Shown: positions 1 to 8,615 of the stretch, piece after piece
Layout of the letters: each line of letters starts with the position of its first letter
Position numbering within the stretch: the stretch's first letter is position 1
Assembly: GCA_017305715.1 (NCBI GenBank)
Contig: JAFKKG010000012.1
Span: 1-64,000, forward strand
Origin: Hyphomicrobiales bacterium
GTDB taxonomy: Bacteria > Pseudomonadota > Alphaproteobacteria > Rhizobiales > Xanthobacteraceae
Length of the DNA stretch: 64,000 nt
Direction of reading: 5' to 3'
The notes under the pieces: model-generated
The model's input: the letters and a program-made list of their open reading frames with translations, nothing else
Database searches by the model: none
Told to the model about the DNA's origin: nothing
Translations under genes and position numbers: made by a program

Positions 1-149
1 CCGACGACAGCCGCGAGGAAAACCCCGTCAACCTCGATCCCCGCATGGCCAAGCTCGCCGGCGGCGTCCACCGCCTCGACGGCCAGCTCATGGTCGTCCT
101 CGACGTCGATCGCGTCCTCGAAATCATGCCGGAGCTGATGGCGGCATAA
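1..149 (+). CDS. cheW: Chemotaxis coupling protein CheW, C-terminal fragment
   Basis: Only the last 48 codons are in the window, read in the frame that ends at TAA 147-149. The visible end (GGVHRLDGQLMVVLDVDRVL and a short acidic tail) is the C-terminal beta strand of a CheW domain, where the protein describes its own conserved VLDVDRVL motif. CheW bridges methyl-accepting chemoreceptors to the CheA kinase. The gene is followed 71 bases later by cheY, then cheB and cheR, so this is the downstream part of a chemotaxis operon whose cheA and first genes lie to the left. Partial because of the window edge. Confidence 0.85.
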   Translation, partial: DDSREENPVNLDPRMAKLAGGVHRLDGQLMVVLDVDRVLEIMPELMAA

Positions 150-220
150 CAAGAAAAGCGAAGCGCAGAGCAATCAAATTGGAAACGTCCCTTTTGGGAG
201 TTGGGAAGTAGAGGCCGAAA

Positions 221-586
221 ATGAGAACATGTCTCGTCGTTGATGACTCCAGCGTCATTCGAAAGGTCGCGCGCCGTATCCTGGAAGGTCTTGATTTCCA
301 GATCATCGAAGCCGAGGACGGCGCCAAAGCACTGGACGTCTGCAAGCGCGCCATGCCCGAAGCCGTTCTGCTCGACTGGAACATGCCCGTCATGGACGGC
401 TATGAATTCCTAGGCAATCTGCGCCGTATGCCCGGCGGCGACGTACCCAAGGTGGTGTTCTGCACCACCGAAAATGATGTCGCGCACATCGCACGCGCGC
501 TGCATGCCGGCGCCAACGAATACATCATGAAGCCGTTCGACAAGGACATCGTTACCGCGAAGTTCCAGGAAGTCGGATTGATCTGA
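221..586 (+). CDS. cheY: Chemotaxis response regulator CheY
   Basis: A 121-residue stand-alone receiver domain. The acidic pocket is VDDS (D8, D9), the phospho-acceptor is D52 in LLDWNMPVMDG, the switch Thr is in CTTEN (T82/T83), and the conserved Lys is K104 in MKPFD. It has no output domain, so it should act by binding the flagellar switch after phosphorylation by CheA. It sits between cheW and cheB in one direction, as in alphaproteobacterial che operons. The family assignment is secure. Whether this paralogue is the main motor-binding CheY or a phosphate sink cannot be told from the sequence. Confidence 0.93.
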   Translation: MRTCLVVDDSSVIRKVARRILEGLDFQIIEAEDGAKALDVCKRAMPEAVLLDWNMPVMDGYEFLGNLRRMPGGDVPKVVFCTTENDVAHIARALHAGANEYIMKPFDKDIVTAKFQEVGLI

Positions 587-667
587 TCTGTACAGACGAT
601 CCGGCGGTCAGGCGGCCCTCGGTGTTATCTTCGTAAGCGTGCCGTCTGATTCGTTTCTGGTGAAGTA

Positions 668-1855
668 ATGAGTATTGCGTCGACAAGTACCCTGGCTCCG
701 ACCTCGACACGGCAGGACAAACTGCGCGTCATGGTGGTCGACGACAGCGTCGTCATCCGCGGGATGATCTCGCGCTGGATCGGAGCCGAGCAGGATATGG
801 AGGTCGTCGCTTCCCTGCGCACCGGCCTCGACGCGGTCAATCAGCTGGAGCGCATCGATCCCGACGTTGCCGTGCTCGATATCGAAATGCCGGAGCTGGA
901 CGGCATCTCCGCGCTTCCGCAATTGCTGGCAAAGAAACGCGACCTCATCATCATCATGGCCTCGACGCTGACCCGCCGCAACGCGGAGATCAGCTTCAAG
1001 GCGCTGTCGCTCGGCGCCTCCGATTACATTCCAAAGCCCGAAAGCACGCGTGAGGCGACGGCCGCCGAAACTTTCCGTCACGATCTGATCCAGAAGATTC
1101 GTCACCTCGGCGCCAAGGTGCGCCGCGCCACGCACGCGCCGGCGCATGCCAGCCCGCCGCTGGCGCCGACCCAACAAGACAAGTCGCGTGAGGCCGCAGC
1201 CCGTGCACCAGTGGCGGCGCCGGCACCAGCCGCGCATCCGACGCCGACACGCCGTGCGTTCGGCATGCTGGCACCCCGCGTACTCCTGATCGGCTCGTCG
1301 ACCGGTGGTCCGCAGGCCCTGATGTCGCTGATCGCCGACATCGGTCCGGTGATCGACCGCTTTCCGGTTCTGATCACGCAGCACATGCCGCCGACCTTCA
1401 CCACGATTCTCGCGGAGCATCTGGGGCGTTCGAGCCGCCGGCCGGCGCACGAGGCCGTCGATGGCGAGATCGTCAAGGCCGGCCGGATCTATCTTGCGCC
1501 GGGCGGCCGGCACATGCGGGTCGTGCGCCATGGCGCGGAGGCGGCGATCGCGCTCGACGACGGGCCGCCGGTGAATTTCTGCAAGCCCGCGGTCGATCCG
1601 CTGTTCACCTCCGCGATCGATGTCTGGCAGGGCGGCATCATGTCGGTGATCCTGACCGGCATGGGCTCCGACGGCATGCGCGGCGGCAAGGACATCGTTG
1701 CCGCCGGCGGCAGCGTGATTGCCCAGGACGAGGCGACCAGCGTGGTGTGGGGCATGCCGGGTGCGGCCGCGCATGCCGGCATCTGCGCTGCGATCCTGCC
1801 GCTCAATCAGATCGCGCCGAAACTTGTTCGGTTGTTTTCGGGAGATCGTTCGTGA
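668..1855 (+). CDS. cheB: Chemotaxis protein-glutamate methylesterase CheB
   Basis: 395 residues. The N-terminal receiver domain (about 20-140) has VVDDS and phospho-acceptor D71 in [12 protein letters not shown] Pro/Ala-rich linker (about 155-200) leads to the CheB methylesterase domain (about 203-390). The catalytic triad is S211 in GSSTGG, H239 in TQHMP and D335 in GMGSDG. It removes methyl groups from (or deamidates) receptor glutamates and is activated by CheA phosphorylation. Its stop codon overlaps the GTG start of cheR, which indicates translational coupling of the opposing methylesterase and methyltransferase. Confidence 0.95.
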   Translation: MSIASTSTLAPTSTRQDKLRVMVVDDSVVIRGMISRWIGAEQDMEVVASLRTGLDAVNQLERIDPDVAVLDIEMPELDGISALPQLLAKKRDLIIIMASTLTRRNAEISFKALSLGASDYIPKPESTREATAAETFRHDLIQKIRHLGAKVRRATHAPAHASPPLAPTQQDKSREAAARAPVAAPAPAAHPTPTRRAFGMLAPRVLLIGSSTGGPQALMSLIADIGPVIDRFPVLITQHMPPTFTTILAEHLGRSSRRPAHEAVDGEIVKAGRIYLAPGGRHMRVVRHGAEAAIALDDGPPVNFCKPAVDPLFTSAIDVWQGGIMSVILTGMGSDGMRGGKDIVAAGGSVIAQDEATSVVWGMPGAAAHAGICAAILPLNQIAPKLVRLFSGDRS

Positions 1856-2733
1856 CGCCCCTGGACTATGAGTATCTGCGTAAGCTTCTGAAGGAGCGTT
1901 CCGGACTGGACCTGTCCGCCGACAAGCAATATCTCGTGGAGAGCCGCTTGGTGCCGCTGGCGCGTAGGGCGGGTCTTGCCGGCATTCCCGACCTCGTCCA
2001 GAAGATGAAGAGCGGCGCCGATGCGTTGACGGCGAACGTGGTCGAGGCGATGACGACCAACGAAACGTTCTTTTTCCGTGACAAGATTCCGTTCGACCAT
2101 CTGAAGGAAGCGGTGCTTCCGGCGCTGGTGCAGGCGCGGGCGGCGCGTCGTTCGCTGCGCATCTGGTGCGCGGCTTCCTCCACCGGGCAGGAGCCATATT
2201 CGATCGCGATGTGCCTGAAGGAAGCCGGCCCCATGCTTGCGGGCTGGCGCACCGAGATCGTCGCGACCGACCTTTCCCAGGAAGTGCTGGAGAAATCCAA
2301 GGCGGGTATCTACAGCCAGTTCGAGGTCCAGCGCGGCCTGCCGATCCAGCTGCTCGTCAAATATTTCAAGCAGAACGGCGAACTCTGGCAGATCAACGCC
2401 GACATCCGCGCCATGGTCCAGCACCGGCAACTCAACCTGCTGCACGATTTTTCGCAGCTCGGCACATTCGACATCGTCTTCTGCCGCAACGTCCTGATCT
2501 ATTTCGACCAGGAAACCAAGGCCAATATCTTCGAGCGCATGTCGCGGATGCTCGAGCCGGATGGCGTGCTGGCGCTGGGGGCTGCCGAATCCGTGGTCGG
2601 GATCACCAACGCCTTCAAGCCTTATCCGGATCGGCGCGGGCTCTATCGTCCGAACGCGGCACCGGTTGTCGTTCGGCCTGGGGTTGCGACCCTGGTACCG
2701 CAGCCGATGAAGTCGGCTGCGTCGGCGCGCTGA
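1852..2733 (+). CDS. cheR: Chemotaxis protein methyltransferase CheR
   Basis: 293 residues. The GTG start at 1852 overlaps the cheB stop (GTGA). An upstream extension in the same frame would lie wholly inside cheB and is not believed. The N-terminal helical domain with [10 protein letters not shown] is followed by a SAM-binding methyltransferase fold with [13 protein letters not shown] and the late motif FCRNVLIYF, all typical of CheR. It methylates receptor glutamates using S-adenosylmethionine, opposing CheB. It is the last gene of the che run and converges with the ATP-grasp gene, whose stop lies about 25 bases downstream. Confidence 0.94.
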   Translation: MTPLDYEYLRKLLKERSGLDLSADKQYLVESRLVPLARRAGLAGIPDLVQKMKSGADALTANVVEAMTTNETFFFRDKIPFDHLKEAVLPALVQARAARRSLRIWCAASSTGQEPYSIAMCLKEAGPMLAGWRTEIVATDLSQEVLEKSKAGIYSQFEVQRGLPIQLLVKYFKQNGELWQINADIRAMVQHRQLNLLHDFSQLGTFDIVFCRNVLIYFDQETKANIFERMSRMLEPDGVLALGAAESVVGITNAFKPYPDRRGLYRPNAAPVVVRPGVATLVPQPMKSAASAR

Positions 2734-2758
2734 ACCATCGGTCGATCGATAGCGATCT

Positions 2759-3916
2759 CTACACGATCGCGTGCGGCACGAAGCGCGACGTGTTGCCGGT
2801 GATCGGATTCTCGTCCTCGCGGATCGACAATCCGCAGGGCGTGTGATCGACCAGCCAGCTTCCAATCACCGCATACTGATCGGAAAACGTCGGCAGCGTC
2901 GTCATGGCCTGCCGGATGAAGCCTTCCGCGCCGTAGGGACCCTGCTGCTCCACCAGCGTGGTGCCGCCGCTGACCAGCGCGACATTGGCGCCTTCGCGCG
3001 AATAGAGCGGTTTTCTCACAAAGGAGGAGCCGAGCATGGTCGCCTTCGGATCGTCCTCGAAATAGGCGGGCAGCAAATTCGGATGCTTCGGGAACATCTC
3101 CCAGAGCAAGGGAAGAATGCCCTTGTTGGACAGGATCGCTTTCCACGGTGGCTCGATCCAGCGTGTCGGCGCGCTCGACAATTTTGCGCCGAATGTGTCC
3201 TGAAACATCCATTCCCAGGGGTAGAGCTTGAAGGCAAGCTCTATTGCGCGATCGTCGAGATCGACGAAGCGGCCATCGTCTCCGAGGCCAACGTCCTTGA
3301 TGTCGATCAGGGTGGTCGTCAATCCGGCTTGACTGGCGGTGTCCTGCAGATAGGCCAGCGTGCCGGCGTCTTCGACATTATCGGTCATTCCGGTCAGATG
3401 CAGGTGCTTTGCGCGGCTGTGCTTTTTCCAGGCGTCGATCAGGCGCTCATGGATCGAATTGAACTGGTCGGCGCGCTTCGGGATGATGTTGCGTTCCATC
3501 GCCTGTTCGAGCCACGTCCACTGAAAGACCGCCGCCTCGAAAATCGAGGTCGGTGTATCCGCGTTGTACTCCAGCAGTTTCGCCGGGCTCCAGCCGTCGT
3601 AACTCAGGTCGAGCCGGCCGTAGAGGCTGGCGTCGCGGCGGCGCCAGCTCTCCGACAGCAGCGGCCAGAAGGCTTCGGGGATTTTCAAGCGGCGCAGGTA
3701 TTTCTCGTCGTTGATCGCGCGGCCGACCAATTCGAGGCACATCGCCTCGATCTCGCCGGTGGGCGCCTCGATCCGCCGTTCGATCTCGTTCAGCGTGAAC
3801 GCGTAATAGGCCCGTTCGTCCCAATAAGGCTCGCCGTCGATGGTGTGAAACGTGAACCCTGCGCTTTCGGCGGTGGTGCGCCAGTCGTCGCGTTCGGGGC
3901 AGGGGATCCGCTGCAT
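2759..3916 (-). CDS. Glutathionylspermidine synthase-like ATP-grasp protein (YjfC/YgiC type)
   Basis: 385 residues from the ATG at 3916 (MQRIPCPERDDW). Longer readings would run into the upstream gene and lack family features. It matches the C-terminal synthetase part of glutathionylspermidine synthase: a WDERAYYAFTL segment near the N-terminus, LLEYNADTPTS, PLLWEMFPKHPNLLPAY and a basic VRKPLYSREGANV nucleotide/substrate-loop segment. The amidase half of E. coli Gsp is absent, so it belongs to the YgiC/YjfC group, whose in vivo substrate is unsettled. It is the third gene of an operon with a small Ser-rich protein and a DUF350 membrane protein (spacing 5 and 2 bases), the order seen in E. 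coli yjfLMC. Confidence 0.85.
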   Translation of the reverse strand: MQRIPCPERDDWRTTAESAGFTFHTIDGEPYWDERAYYAFTLNEIERRIEAPTGEIEAMCLELVGRAINDEKYLRRLKIPEAFWPLLSESWRRRDASLYGRLDLSYDGWSPAKLLEYNADTPTSIFEAAVFQWTWLEQAMERNIIPKRADQFNSIHERLIDAWKKHSRAKHLHLTGMTDNVEDAGTLAYLQDTASQAGLTTTLIDIKDVGLGDDGRFVDLDDRAIELAFKLYPWEWMFQDTFGAKLSSAPTRWIEPPWKAILSNKGILPLLWEMFPKHPNLLPAYFEDDPKATMLGSSFVRKPLYSREGANVALVSGGTTLVEQQGPYGAEGFIRQAMTTLPTFSDQYAVIGSWLVDHTPCGLSIREDENPITGNTSRFVPHAIV

Positions 3917-3921
3917 GCAAT

Positions 3922-4323
3922 TCAGCCGCCAGAGAAGCCGACAGCGTGCCCGAACGAGCCGAAGCCGCCGCGCGCGACACTGCTCGATCCGGGAGCGGAC
4001 GTGCTGGAACTCGACGAACCCGACGAGGAGCCGCCGGAATAGAAGCTGCTGTGCGAGGAGCTTCCTCCGCCACCCGATCCGCTGGATGAAGACCCGCGCG
4101 GCGGGCAGTCGGCGTTGCCTTGCAGCGCCGTGTTCGGCGGCTGCTCGCATCGGTTGCTCGGCATCAGGGCGTAGGCGCCGCCGCCGACCGCGAGCGTCCC
4201 CATCAGAAACAGGGCGACATGCCCGGACCGCTTCGCCGGCGGTCCCGATCGCTGGGCCACGTCCGGTACTGACGGCTTGCGTAAGCCGAATTGCTTGTCG
4301 GGCTTGGAGGGCTTGTTTGCCAT
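3922..4323 (-). CDS. Small Gly/Ser-rich anchored protein, possible YjfM/YgiB (DUF1190)-like
   Basis: 133 residues from ATG 4323 (MANKPSKPDK). A basic N-terminus is followed by one hydrophobic segment (about 38-53, VALFLMGTLAVGGGAYAL), then two cysteines (NRCEQ and ADCPP) and a long low-complexity tail of Ser and Gly ending in VARGGFGSFGHAVG. The RGGFG motif near the end and the position between a DUF350 gene and a GspS-like gene are what DUF1190 proteins (YgiB/YjfM) show. Overall similarity cannot be confirmed by eye, so the family is an inference from context. Function is unknown, probably envelope-located. Confidence 0.6.
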   Translation of the reverse strand: MANKPSKPDKQFGLRKPSVPDVAQRSGPPAKRSGHVALFLMGTLAVGGGAYALMPSNRCEQPPNTALQGNADCPPRGSSSSGSGGGGSSSHSSFYSGGSSSGSSSSSTSAPGSSSVARGGFGSFGHAVGFSGG

Positions 4324-4325
4324 GG

Positions 4326-4730
4326 TCAGTAGATCATGCTGGCGGCGTTGAGCGCGCCCGCGGCCAGCGAGGCAAGCCCGAGCCAGATCGCGGCGGCGAG
4401 TTCGCCGCCCGCGATCCGTTGTGACAGGTTCGGCACCGGTATCTTGACGACGAAGTAGACGACGATCTGCACGATCAGTGCGACGACGGCCCAGATCAGA
4501 CAATCCCAGACATTGGCGGAATGCGCGATAGCGCTGACCAATGGCAGCGTGAAACCGATGAGGCTGAGGCCCAACGCGATCGCCGCCGCCGGATTGTTCT
4601 CCCGGATCAGCAGAAACTCGTCATGCGGTGTGACGCGGGTATAGACGAAGAGGTAGGCGGCGACGGAGACCAGCGCCGTGCAGAAATAGACCAGAAACGC
4701 CGGCAGCCCGGCGAGGGATTGCAGGATCAT
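4326..4730 (-). CDS. DUF350 family inner-membrane protein (YjfL-like)
   Basis: 134 residues from ATG 4730 (MILQSLAGLPAF). There are four hydrophobic segments: about 8-28, 47-68, 76-98 and 108-130. The motif FLLIRENNPAAAIALG is the signature I associate with DUF350, whose members are small four-helix membrane proteins encoded beside GspS-like ATP-grasp genes. Only two bases separate it from the next gene, so the three genes form one transcript reading leftwards. Function is not known. The conserved partnership suggests a membrane-linked modification pathway. Confidence 0.8.
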   Translation of the reverse strand: MILQSLAGLPAFLVYFCTALVSVAAYLFVYTRVTPHDEFLLIRENNPAAAIALGLSLIGFTLPLVSAIAHSANVWDCLIWAVVALIVQIVVYFVVKIPVPNLSQRIAGGELAAAIWLGLASLAAGALNAASMIY

Positions 4731-4867
4731 CGATGACGCCCCGGTTCGACCGGTCCCCAATTTCGCACGACTATTGGTCGGTGCATCGGACGGGTCGGTT
4801 CAATCCCAAGGGAAATTCTCAAGGGAAACTGCTCAGGGGAATCTGCCAAGGCCAACAACTCCCCAAA

Positions 4868-4893
4868 CAAAAACCCCGCCATTTGCGGCGGGG
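4868..4893 (-). terminator. Rho-independent terminator of ctrA
   Basis: A perfect 7-bp stem (4874-4880 with 4887-4893, CCCCGCC/GGCGGGG) and 6-base loop. Read on the minus strand it is followed by a T-rich run (TTTTTGTTT). It lies about 46 bases after the ctrA stop. Confidence 0.85.
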
Positions 4894-4938
4894 TCCAGTC
4901 GGGAGGAGTGAGCCTTGCGGCTCGCCGTAAACCCTGGA

Positions 4939-5640
4939 TCAGGCGGGAATGCGTTCTTCCTGCTCGTGCGGCTCGCGCAGCACGTAACCGCGGCCCCACA
5001 CCGTCTCGATGAAGTTGCGGCCTTCGGAAGCATTCGCCAGCTTCTTGCGCAGCTTGCAGATGAAGACGTCGATGATCTTCAGCTCGGGCTCGTCCATGCC
5101 GCCATAGAGGTGGTTGAGGAACATTTCCTTGGTGAGGGTCGTTCCCTTGCGGAGCGAGAGCAGCTCCAGCATCTGGTATTCCTTGCCGGTCAGATGCACG
5201 CGCTGGCCACCGACCTCGACCGTCTTGGTGTCGAGATTGACGACGAGATCGCCGGTCTGGATCACCGATTGGGCATGACCCTTGGAACGGCGCACGATCG
5301 CGTGGATGCGGGCGACCAGTTCGTCCTTGTGGAAGGGCTTGGTCATGTAGTCGTCGGCGCCAACGCCGAGACCCTTGACCTTGTCCTCGATGCCGGCGAG
5401 GCCGGAGAGGATCAGAATGGGGGTCTTGATCTTCGACACCCGCAGCTGCTTGAGCACGTCGTAGCCGGACATGTCGGGCAGATTGAGGTCGAGAAGGATA
5501 ATGTCGTAATCGTAAAGCTTACCGAGATCGACGCCTTCTTCCCCGAGATCCGTCGTATAGACGTTGAAGCTCTCGGATTTAAGCATCAGCTCGATCGACT
5601 GCGCGACGGCGCTGTCATCTTCTATCAGCAAAACGCGCAT
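4939..5640 (-). CDS. ctrA: Cell-cycle master response regulator CtrA
   Basis: 233 residues, full length for CtrA. The receiver domain (1-120) has EDD at 7-9, phospho-acceptor D51 in [11 protein letters not shown] and K in TKPF. The OmpR/PhoB-type winged helix (about 125-228) has [12 protein letters not shown] and the recognition region [12 protein letters not shown] followed by [10 protein letters not shown]. Both halves match CtrA, including the N-terminal [20 protein letters not shown]. It activates or represses genes for flagella, chemotaxis and division by binding TTAA-N7-TTAA. It is divergent from fliI across 366 bases that hold GANTC sites and CtrA-like boxes, and it has its own terminator. 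Confidence 0.96.
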   Translation of the reverse strand: MRVLLIEDDSAVAQSIELMLKSESFNVYTTDLGEEGVDLGKLYDYDIILLDLNLPDMSGYDVLKQLRVSKIKTPILILSGLAGIEDKVKGLGVGADDYMTKPFHKDELVARIHAIVRRSKGHAQSVIQTGDLVVNLDTKTVEVGGQRVHLTGKEYQMLELLSLRKGTTLTKEMFLNHLYGGMDEPELKIIDVFICKLRKKLANASEGRNFIETVWGRGYVLREPHEQEERIPA

Positions 5641-5715
5641 GCCAGTCCCCTATAGTCGCCGCTCCGGGCGTCAGGTCGGCCGCACTTGCGGCACTCAAAA
5701 CGCCTTTGAACAACT

Positions 5716-5885
5716 GATTCGGATCCTGACAGACACATGGTTAACAAATACTGATTCGTGTTCGCAAGCTCTAACCGTGCAATTTTTATCGAATCGCCCT
5801 AAGATATTGCGTCGAAGCAGCTTTTCCTTACCTTGCTCGCTCAAGTTCCACATTAAGAGGCGGGCCTAACCGACTCTCGCGACTC
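5716..5885. promoter_or_regulatory. ctrA upstream region with five GANTC (CcrM) sites and a CtrA half-box
   Basis: GANTC occurs at 5716, 5753, 5791, 5872 and 5881, five times in 170 bases. A TTAA-N7-TGAT sequence lies at 5741-5755, about 100 bases upstream of the ctrA start. GANTC is the CcrM methylation site, and methylation state controls ctrA transcription in Caulobacter. The sites are seen directly. Their role here is inference. Confidence 0.6.
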
Positions 5886-5952
5886 ACCCTTCTTCTGATG
5901 GGCGAGCGCTCTCAGTCACCAAAGACAGTGACGCAATGATTAACGATGCGGG

Positions 5953-5967
5953 TAAACACGAGGTTAA
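5953..5967 (+). promoter_or_regulatory. Putative CtrA box upstream of fliI
   Basis: TAAA-N7-TTAA (5953-5967) differs at one base from the CtrA consensus TTAA-N7-TTAA and lies 39 bases before the fliI ATG. An A/T-rich CTTAAGG also lies just before the start. Placement fits activation of a class II flagellar gene by CtrA. Confidence 0.5.
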
Positions 5968-6006
5968 GCGCTCCCTTCAAAAACGTGGAAACTTAAGGTT
6001 TTCGCA

Positions 6007-7332
6007 ATGAAGGCACTCGCAGAACAGATCGGCGACGTCGACGGCGTCAATATTTATGGCCGAGTGGTCGGCGTGCGCGGGCTGATGGTCGAGATCGCCG
6101 GTCCCATCCATGCCATGTCGGTCGGCGCCCGGATCGTGATCGAGACCGGCAGCAACCGATTCATTCCGGCCGAGGTGATCGGTTTCTCCGGGAACAACGC
6201 CGTCGTGATGCCGTTCGCCGGCCTCGACGGTGTCAGGCGCGGCTGCCGCGCCGTGATCGCCAACGCCGCGGGTCAGGTGCGGCCGTCGCCGTCCTGGCTC
6301 GGCCGCGTGCTCAACGCCATGGGGGAGCCGATTGACGGCAAGGGGCCGCTGACGCAAGGGCCCTCGCCGATGCCGTATCGGAACGCGCCGCCGCCGGCGC
6401 ATTCGCGCCAGCGGGTCGGCGCGCCGCTCGATCTCGGCGTGCGCGCCCTGAATACGTTCCTGACCTGCTGTCGCGGCCAGCGGCTCGGCATCTTCGCCGG
6501 TTCGGGTGTCGGCAAATCGGTGTTGCTGTCGATGCTGGCGCGCAATGTCGATGCGGACATTACGGTGATCGGGCTGATCGGCGAACGCGGCCGCGAGGTG
6601 CAGGAGTTCTTGCAGGACGACCTCGGCGACGAGGGCCTCGCGCGCTCGGTGGTGGTGGTGGCGACGTCCGACGAGCCGGCGCTGATGCGGCGGCAGGCGG
6701 CCTATCTGACGCTCGCGATATGCGAGTATTTCCGCGACGAAGGCAGGGACGTGCTGTGCCTGATGGATTCGGTGACGCGCTTTGCGATGGCGCAGCGCGA
6801 GATCGGGCTATCGGCGGGCGAGCCGCCGACCGCCAAGGGCTACACGCCGACGGTGTTCACCGAACTGCCGAAGCTGCTGGAGCGGGCCGGGCCGGGCACC
6901 AGCACGGGCACCATTACCGGCATCTTCACGGTGCTGGTCGATGGCGACGACCATAACGAGCCGATCGCGGACGCCGTGCGCGGCATCCTCGACGGTCACG
7001 TCGTGATGCAGCGCTCGATTGCCGAGCGCGGGCGTTTTCCCGCCATCAACGTCCTCAAATCGGTCTCCCGGACCATGCCGAAATCCGCCGACCAGGCCTA
7101 TCTGCCCGTGATCATGCGGGGCCGTCAGGTGATGGCGACCTACGCCGATATGGAGGAACTGATCCGGCTCGGCGCCTACCGGGCGGGATCGAGTGCGGAG
7201 GTCGACGAGGCGATCCGGCTGCATGAGCCGCTGGAGGGGTTCCTGCGGCAGGGCAAGGACGAAAAAGCCAGCCTTGCCGACGGCTACCAGCAATTGGCGC
7301 AGATCCTGACAAGTTTGGAAACGGAACGCTAA
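6007..7332 (+). CDS. fliI: Flagellum-specific ATPase FliI
   Basis: 441 residues, the normal FliI length. It has an F1-ATPase-beta-like fold with P-loop GSGVGKS (about 165-171), the catalytic segment [14 protein letters not shown], Walker B region [20 protein letters not shown] and the GEPP sequence. It powers or assists unfolding and delivery of flagellar export substrates at the membrane export gate with FliH and FliJ. It is followed by fliJ after 109 bases. Its promoter region is shared with divergent ctrA. Confidence 0.96.
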   Translation: MKALAEQIGDVDGVNIYGRVVGVRGLMVEIAGPIHAMSVGARIVIETGSNRFIPAEVIGFSGNNAVVMPFAGLDGVRRGCRAVIANAAGQVRPSPSWLGRVLNAMGEPIDGKGPLTQGPSPMPYRNAPPPAHSRQRVGAPLDLGVRALNTFLTCCRGQRLGIFAGSGVGKSVLLSMLARNVDADITVIGLIGERGREVQEFLQDDLGDEGLARSVVVVATSDEPALMRRQAAYLTLAICEYFRDEGRDVLCLMDSVTRFAMAQREIGLSAGEPPTAKGYTPTVFTELPKLLERAGPGTSTGTITGIFTVLVDGDDHNEPIADAVRGILDGHVVMQRSIAERGRFPAINVLKSVSRTMPKSADQAYLPVIMRGRQVMATYADMEELIRLGAYRAGSSAEVDEAIRLHEPLEGFLRQGKDEKASLADGYQQLAQILTSLETER

Positions 7333-7441
7333 CTTTGTCAGGCCATCATCCCCGGCACACGAATAGCTATGCTGGCGGGGCCCTGCGGGGGAGCCAGCTC
7401 TGTCCCGCGTTCAGATTGGGACTTCTGGGGAGTATGAGTCG

Positions 7442-7861
7442 ATGAAGTCACGTGAAACGCTGATCCGCCTGAAGAAGTTTCAGGTCGATGAGAAGCGCCG
7501 CAGGGTTACCCAGATCGAAGGCATGATCGCTGATTTCCAGCGCATGTCGGTCGACCTCGAGCGCGAAATCCAGACCGAGCAGGATCGGGCCGGGATCAAC
7601 GATCCCACCCACTTCGCCTATCCGACCTATGCCAAGGCGGCGATCCAGCGGCGCGAGAACCTGACCCGTTCGGCCGACGAACTGCGCATCCAGCTCGAGG
7701 ATGCCAAGAGCCTGCTGAGCGAAGCCTTCGAGGAGCTCAAGAAGGTCGAACTGCTGGACGAGCGTGACCAGGCGCGCGAACGCGCCGAGGAGAACGCCCG
7801 CGAGCAGGCCGACATGGATTCCATCGGCCTGATGCGCGCCCGCCTCGGCGCCATCGCCTGA
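7442..7861 (+). CDS. fliJ: Flagellar export protein FliJ
   Basis: 139 residues, almost entirely predicted alpha-helical coiled coil rich in Arg, Glu, Gln and Lys (SRETLIRLKKFQVDEKRRR at the start, then long heptads up to about 125). Length, composition and position directly after fliI identify FliJ, the small helical partner that couples FliI to FlhA. Primary sequence is weakly conserved in this family, so context carries much of the assignment. A strong terminator follows 33 bases after the stop. Confidence 0.85.
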   Translation: MKSRETLIRLKKFQVDEKRRRVTQIEGMIADFQRMSVDLEREIQTEQDRAGINDPTHFAYPTYAKAAIQRRENLTRSADELRIQLEDAKSLLSEAFEELKKVELLDERDQARERAEENAREQADMDSIGLMRARLGAIA

Positions 7862-7893
7862 CGCTTTACCTTGTTCCATCCGATCGTCGATAG

Positions 7894-7922
7894 CCCGGGC
7901 CGCAAGGTCCGGGTTTTTCTTT
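7894..7922 (+). terminator. Rho-independent terminator after fliJ
   Basis: An 8-bp stem (7894-7901 with 7906-7913, one G-U pair) closes on a GCAA tetraloop and is followed by TTTTTCTTT. It closes the fliI-fliJ transcript. Confidence 0.85.
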
Positions 7923-8038
7923 GATAATGTCCACAGACAGGCGTCTTGGTGGCTGGTTTGGTGCAAGGTATGCTAGGAGGATTCTCGATGCCTCCCGGCG
8001 TAATGCGCGATGGGGGATCGCGATTTGGGGGACGCTGA

Positions 8039-8584
8039 ATGCTGACGCCAGCCGAGCTGGTTTGGCTGATTGCCGCTGTTGCGAAGGGGGATCAGGCCGC
8101 TTTTGAGCGGCTTTACGCCGCCACGCGCGCGAAACTCTTCGGTGTCGTCCTCCGTATCTTGCGCCGTCAGGATCTCGCTGAGGAGGTCATTCAGGAGGCT
8201 TACGTCAAGATCTGGAACAGCGCGGGACAGTTCAATCCGGCGCTCGCCTCACCGATTACGTGGATGGCGTCGATCGCGCGCAACCGGGCGATCGACGTCG
8301 TGCGCAAGAAGAGCGAGATCTCGATCGAGGAGGAGCCGACCGCGATGGAAGTGGCGGCCGATTCGCCGGATCCGCTGGCACGGCGCGAGATGACGGAAGA
8401 GTTGAAGCGGCTATTGGAGTGCGTCGGCCGTCTCGAGCCGGATCGGCAGAAGCTGGTGCTGTTGGCCTATTACAATGGCTGGAGCCGCGAGCAATTGGCC
8501 GCCAAATTCGAGACGCCGGTGAATACGGTGAAGACGTGGCTGCGGCGCAGCATGCTGGATATACGGGAATGTCTCGGACTGTAG
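8039..8584 (+). CDS. ECF-type RNA polymerase sigma factor (SigK/RpoE-like)
   Basis: 181 residues. Sigma-70 region 2 (about 20-90) includes EEVIQEAYVKIWNSAGQFNP and ITWMASIARNRAIDVVRKK. Region 4 (about 120-178) has LEPDRQKLVLLAYYNGWSREQLA and the helix-turn-helix TPVNTVKTWLRRSM. No extra domains. The next gene, 31 bases downstream, encodes an RskA-type anti-sigma factor, so the pair forms a sigma/anti-sigma module released by an unknown envelope or oxidative signal. It is not EcfG: the typical PhyR/NepR partners are absent here. Confidence 0.93.
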   Translation: MLTPAELVWLIAAVAKGDQAAFERLYAATRAKLFGVVLRILRRQDLAEEVIQEAYVKIWNSAGQFNPALASPITWMASIARNRAIDVVRKKSEISIEEEPTAMEVAADSPDPLARREMTEELKRLLECVGRLEPDRQKLVLLAYYNGWSREQLAAKFETPVNTVKTWLRRSMLDIRECLGL

Positions 8585-8615
8585 AAATTGGACTCTAGGA
8601 GTTTTTGGACGTTCG

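Noticed and set aside
608-2865. Long minus-strand frames opposite cheB and cheR
   Set aside because: They are Arg-rich shadows without recognisable motifs. CheB and CheR are complete on the other strand.
4727-4999. Minus-strand frame of 90 residues between ctrA and DUF350 genes
   Set aside because: It crosses the ctrA terminator hairpin and the end of ctrA and shows no family features.
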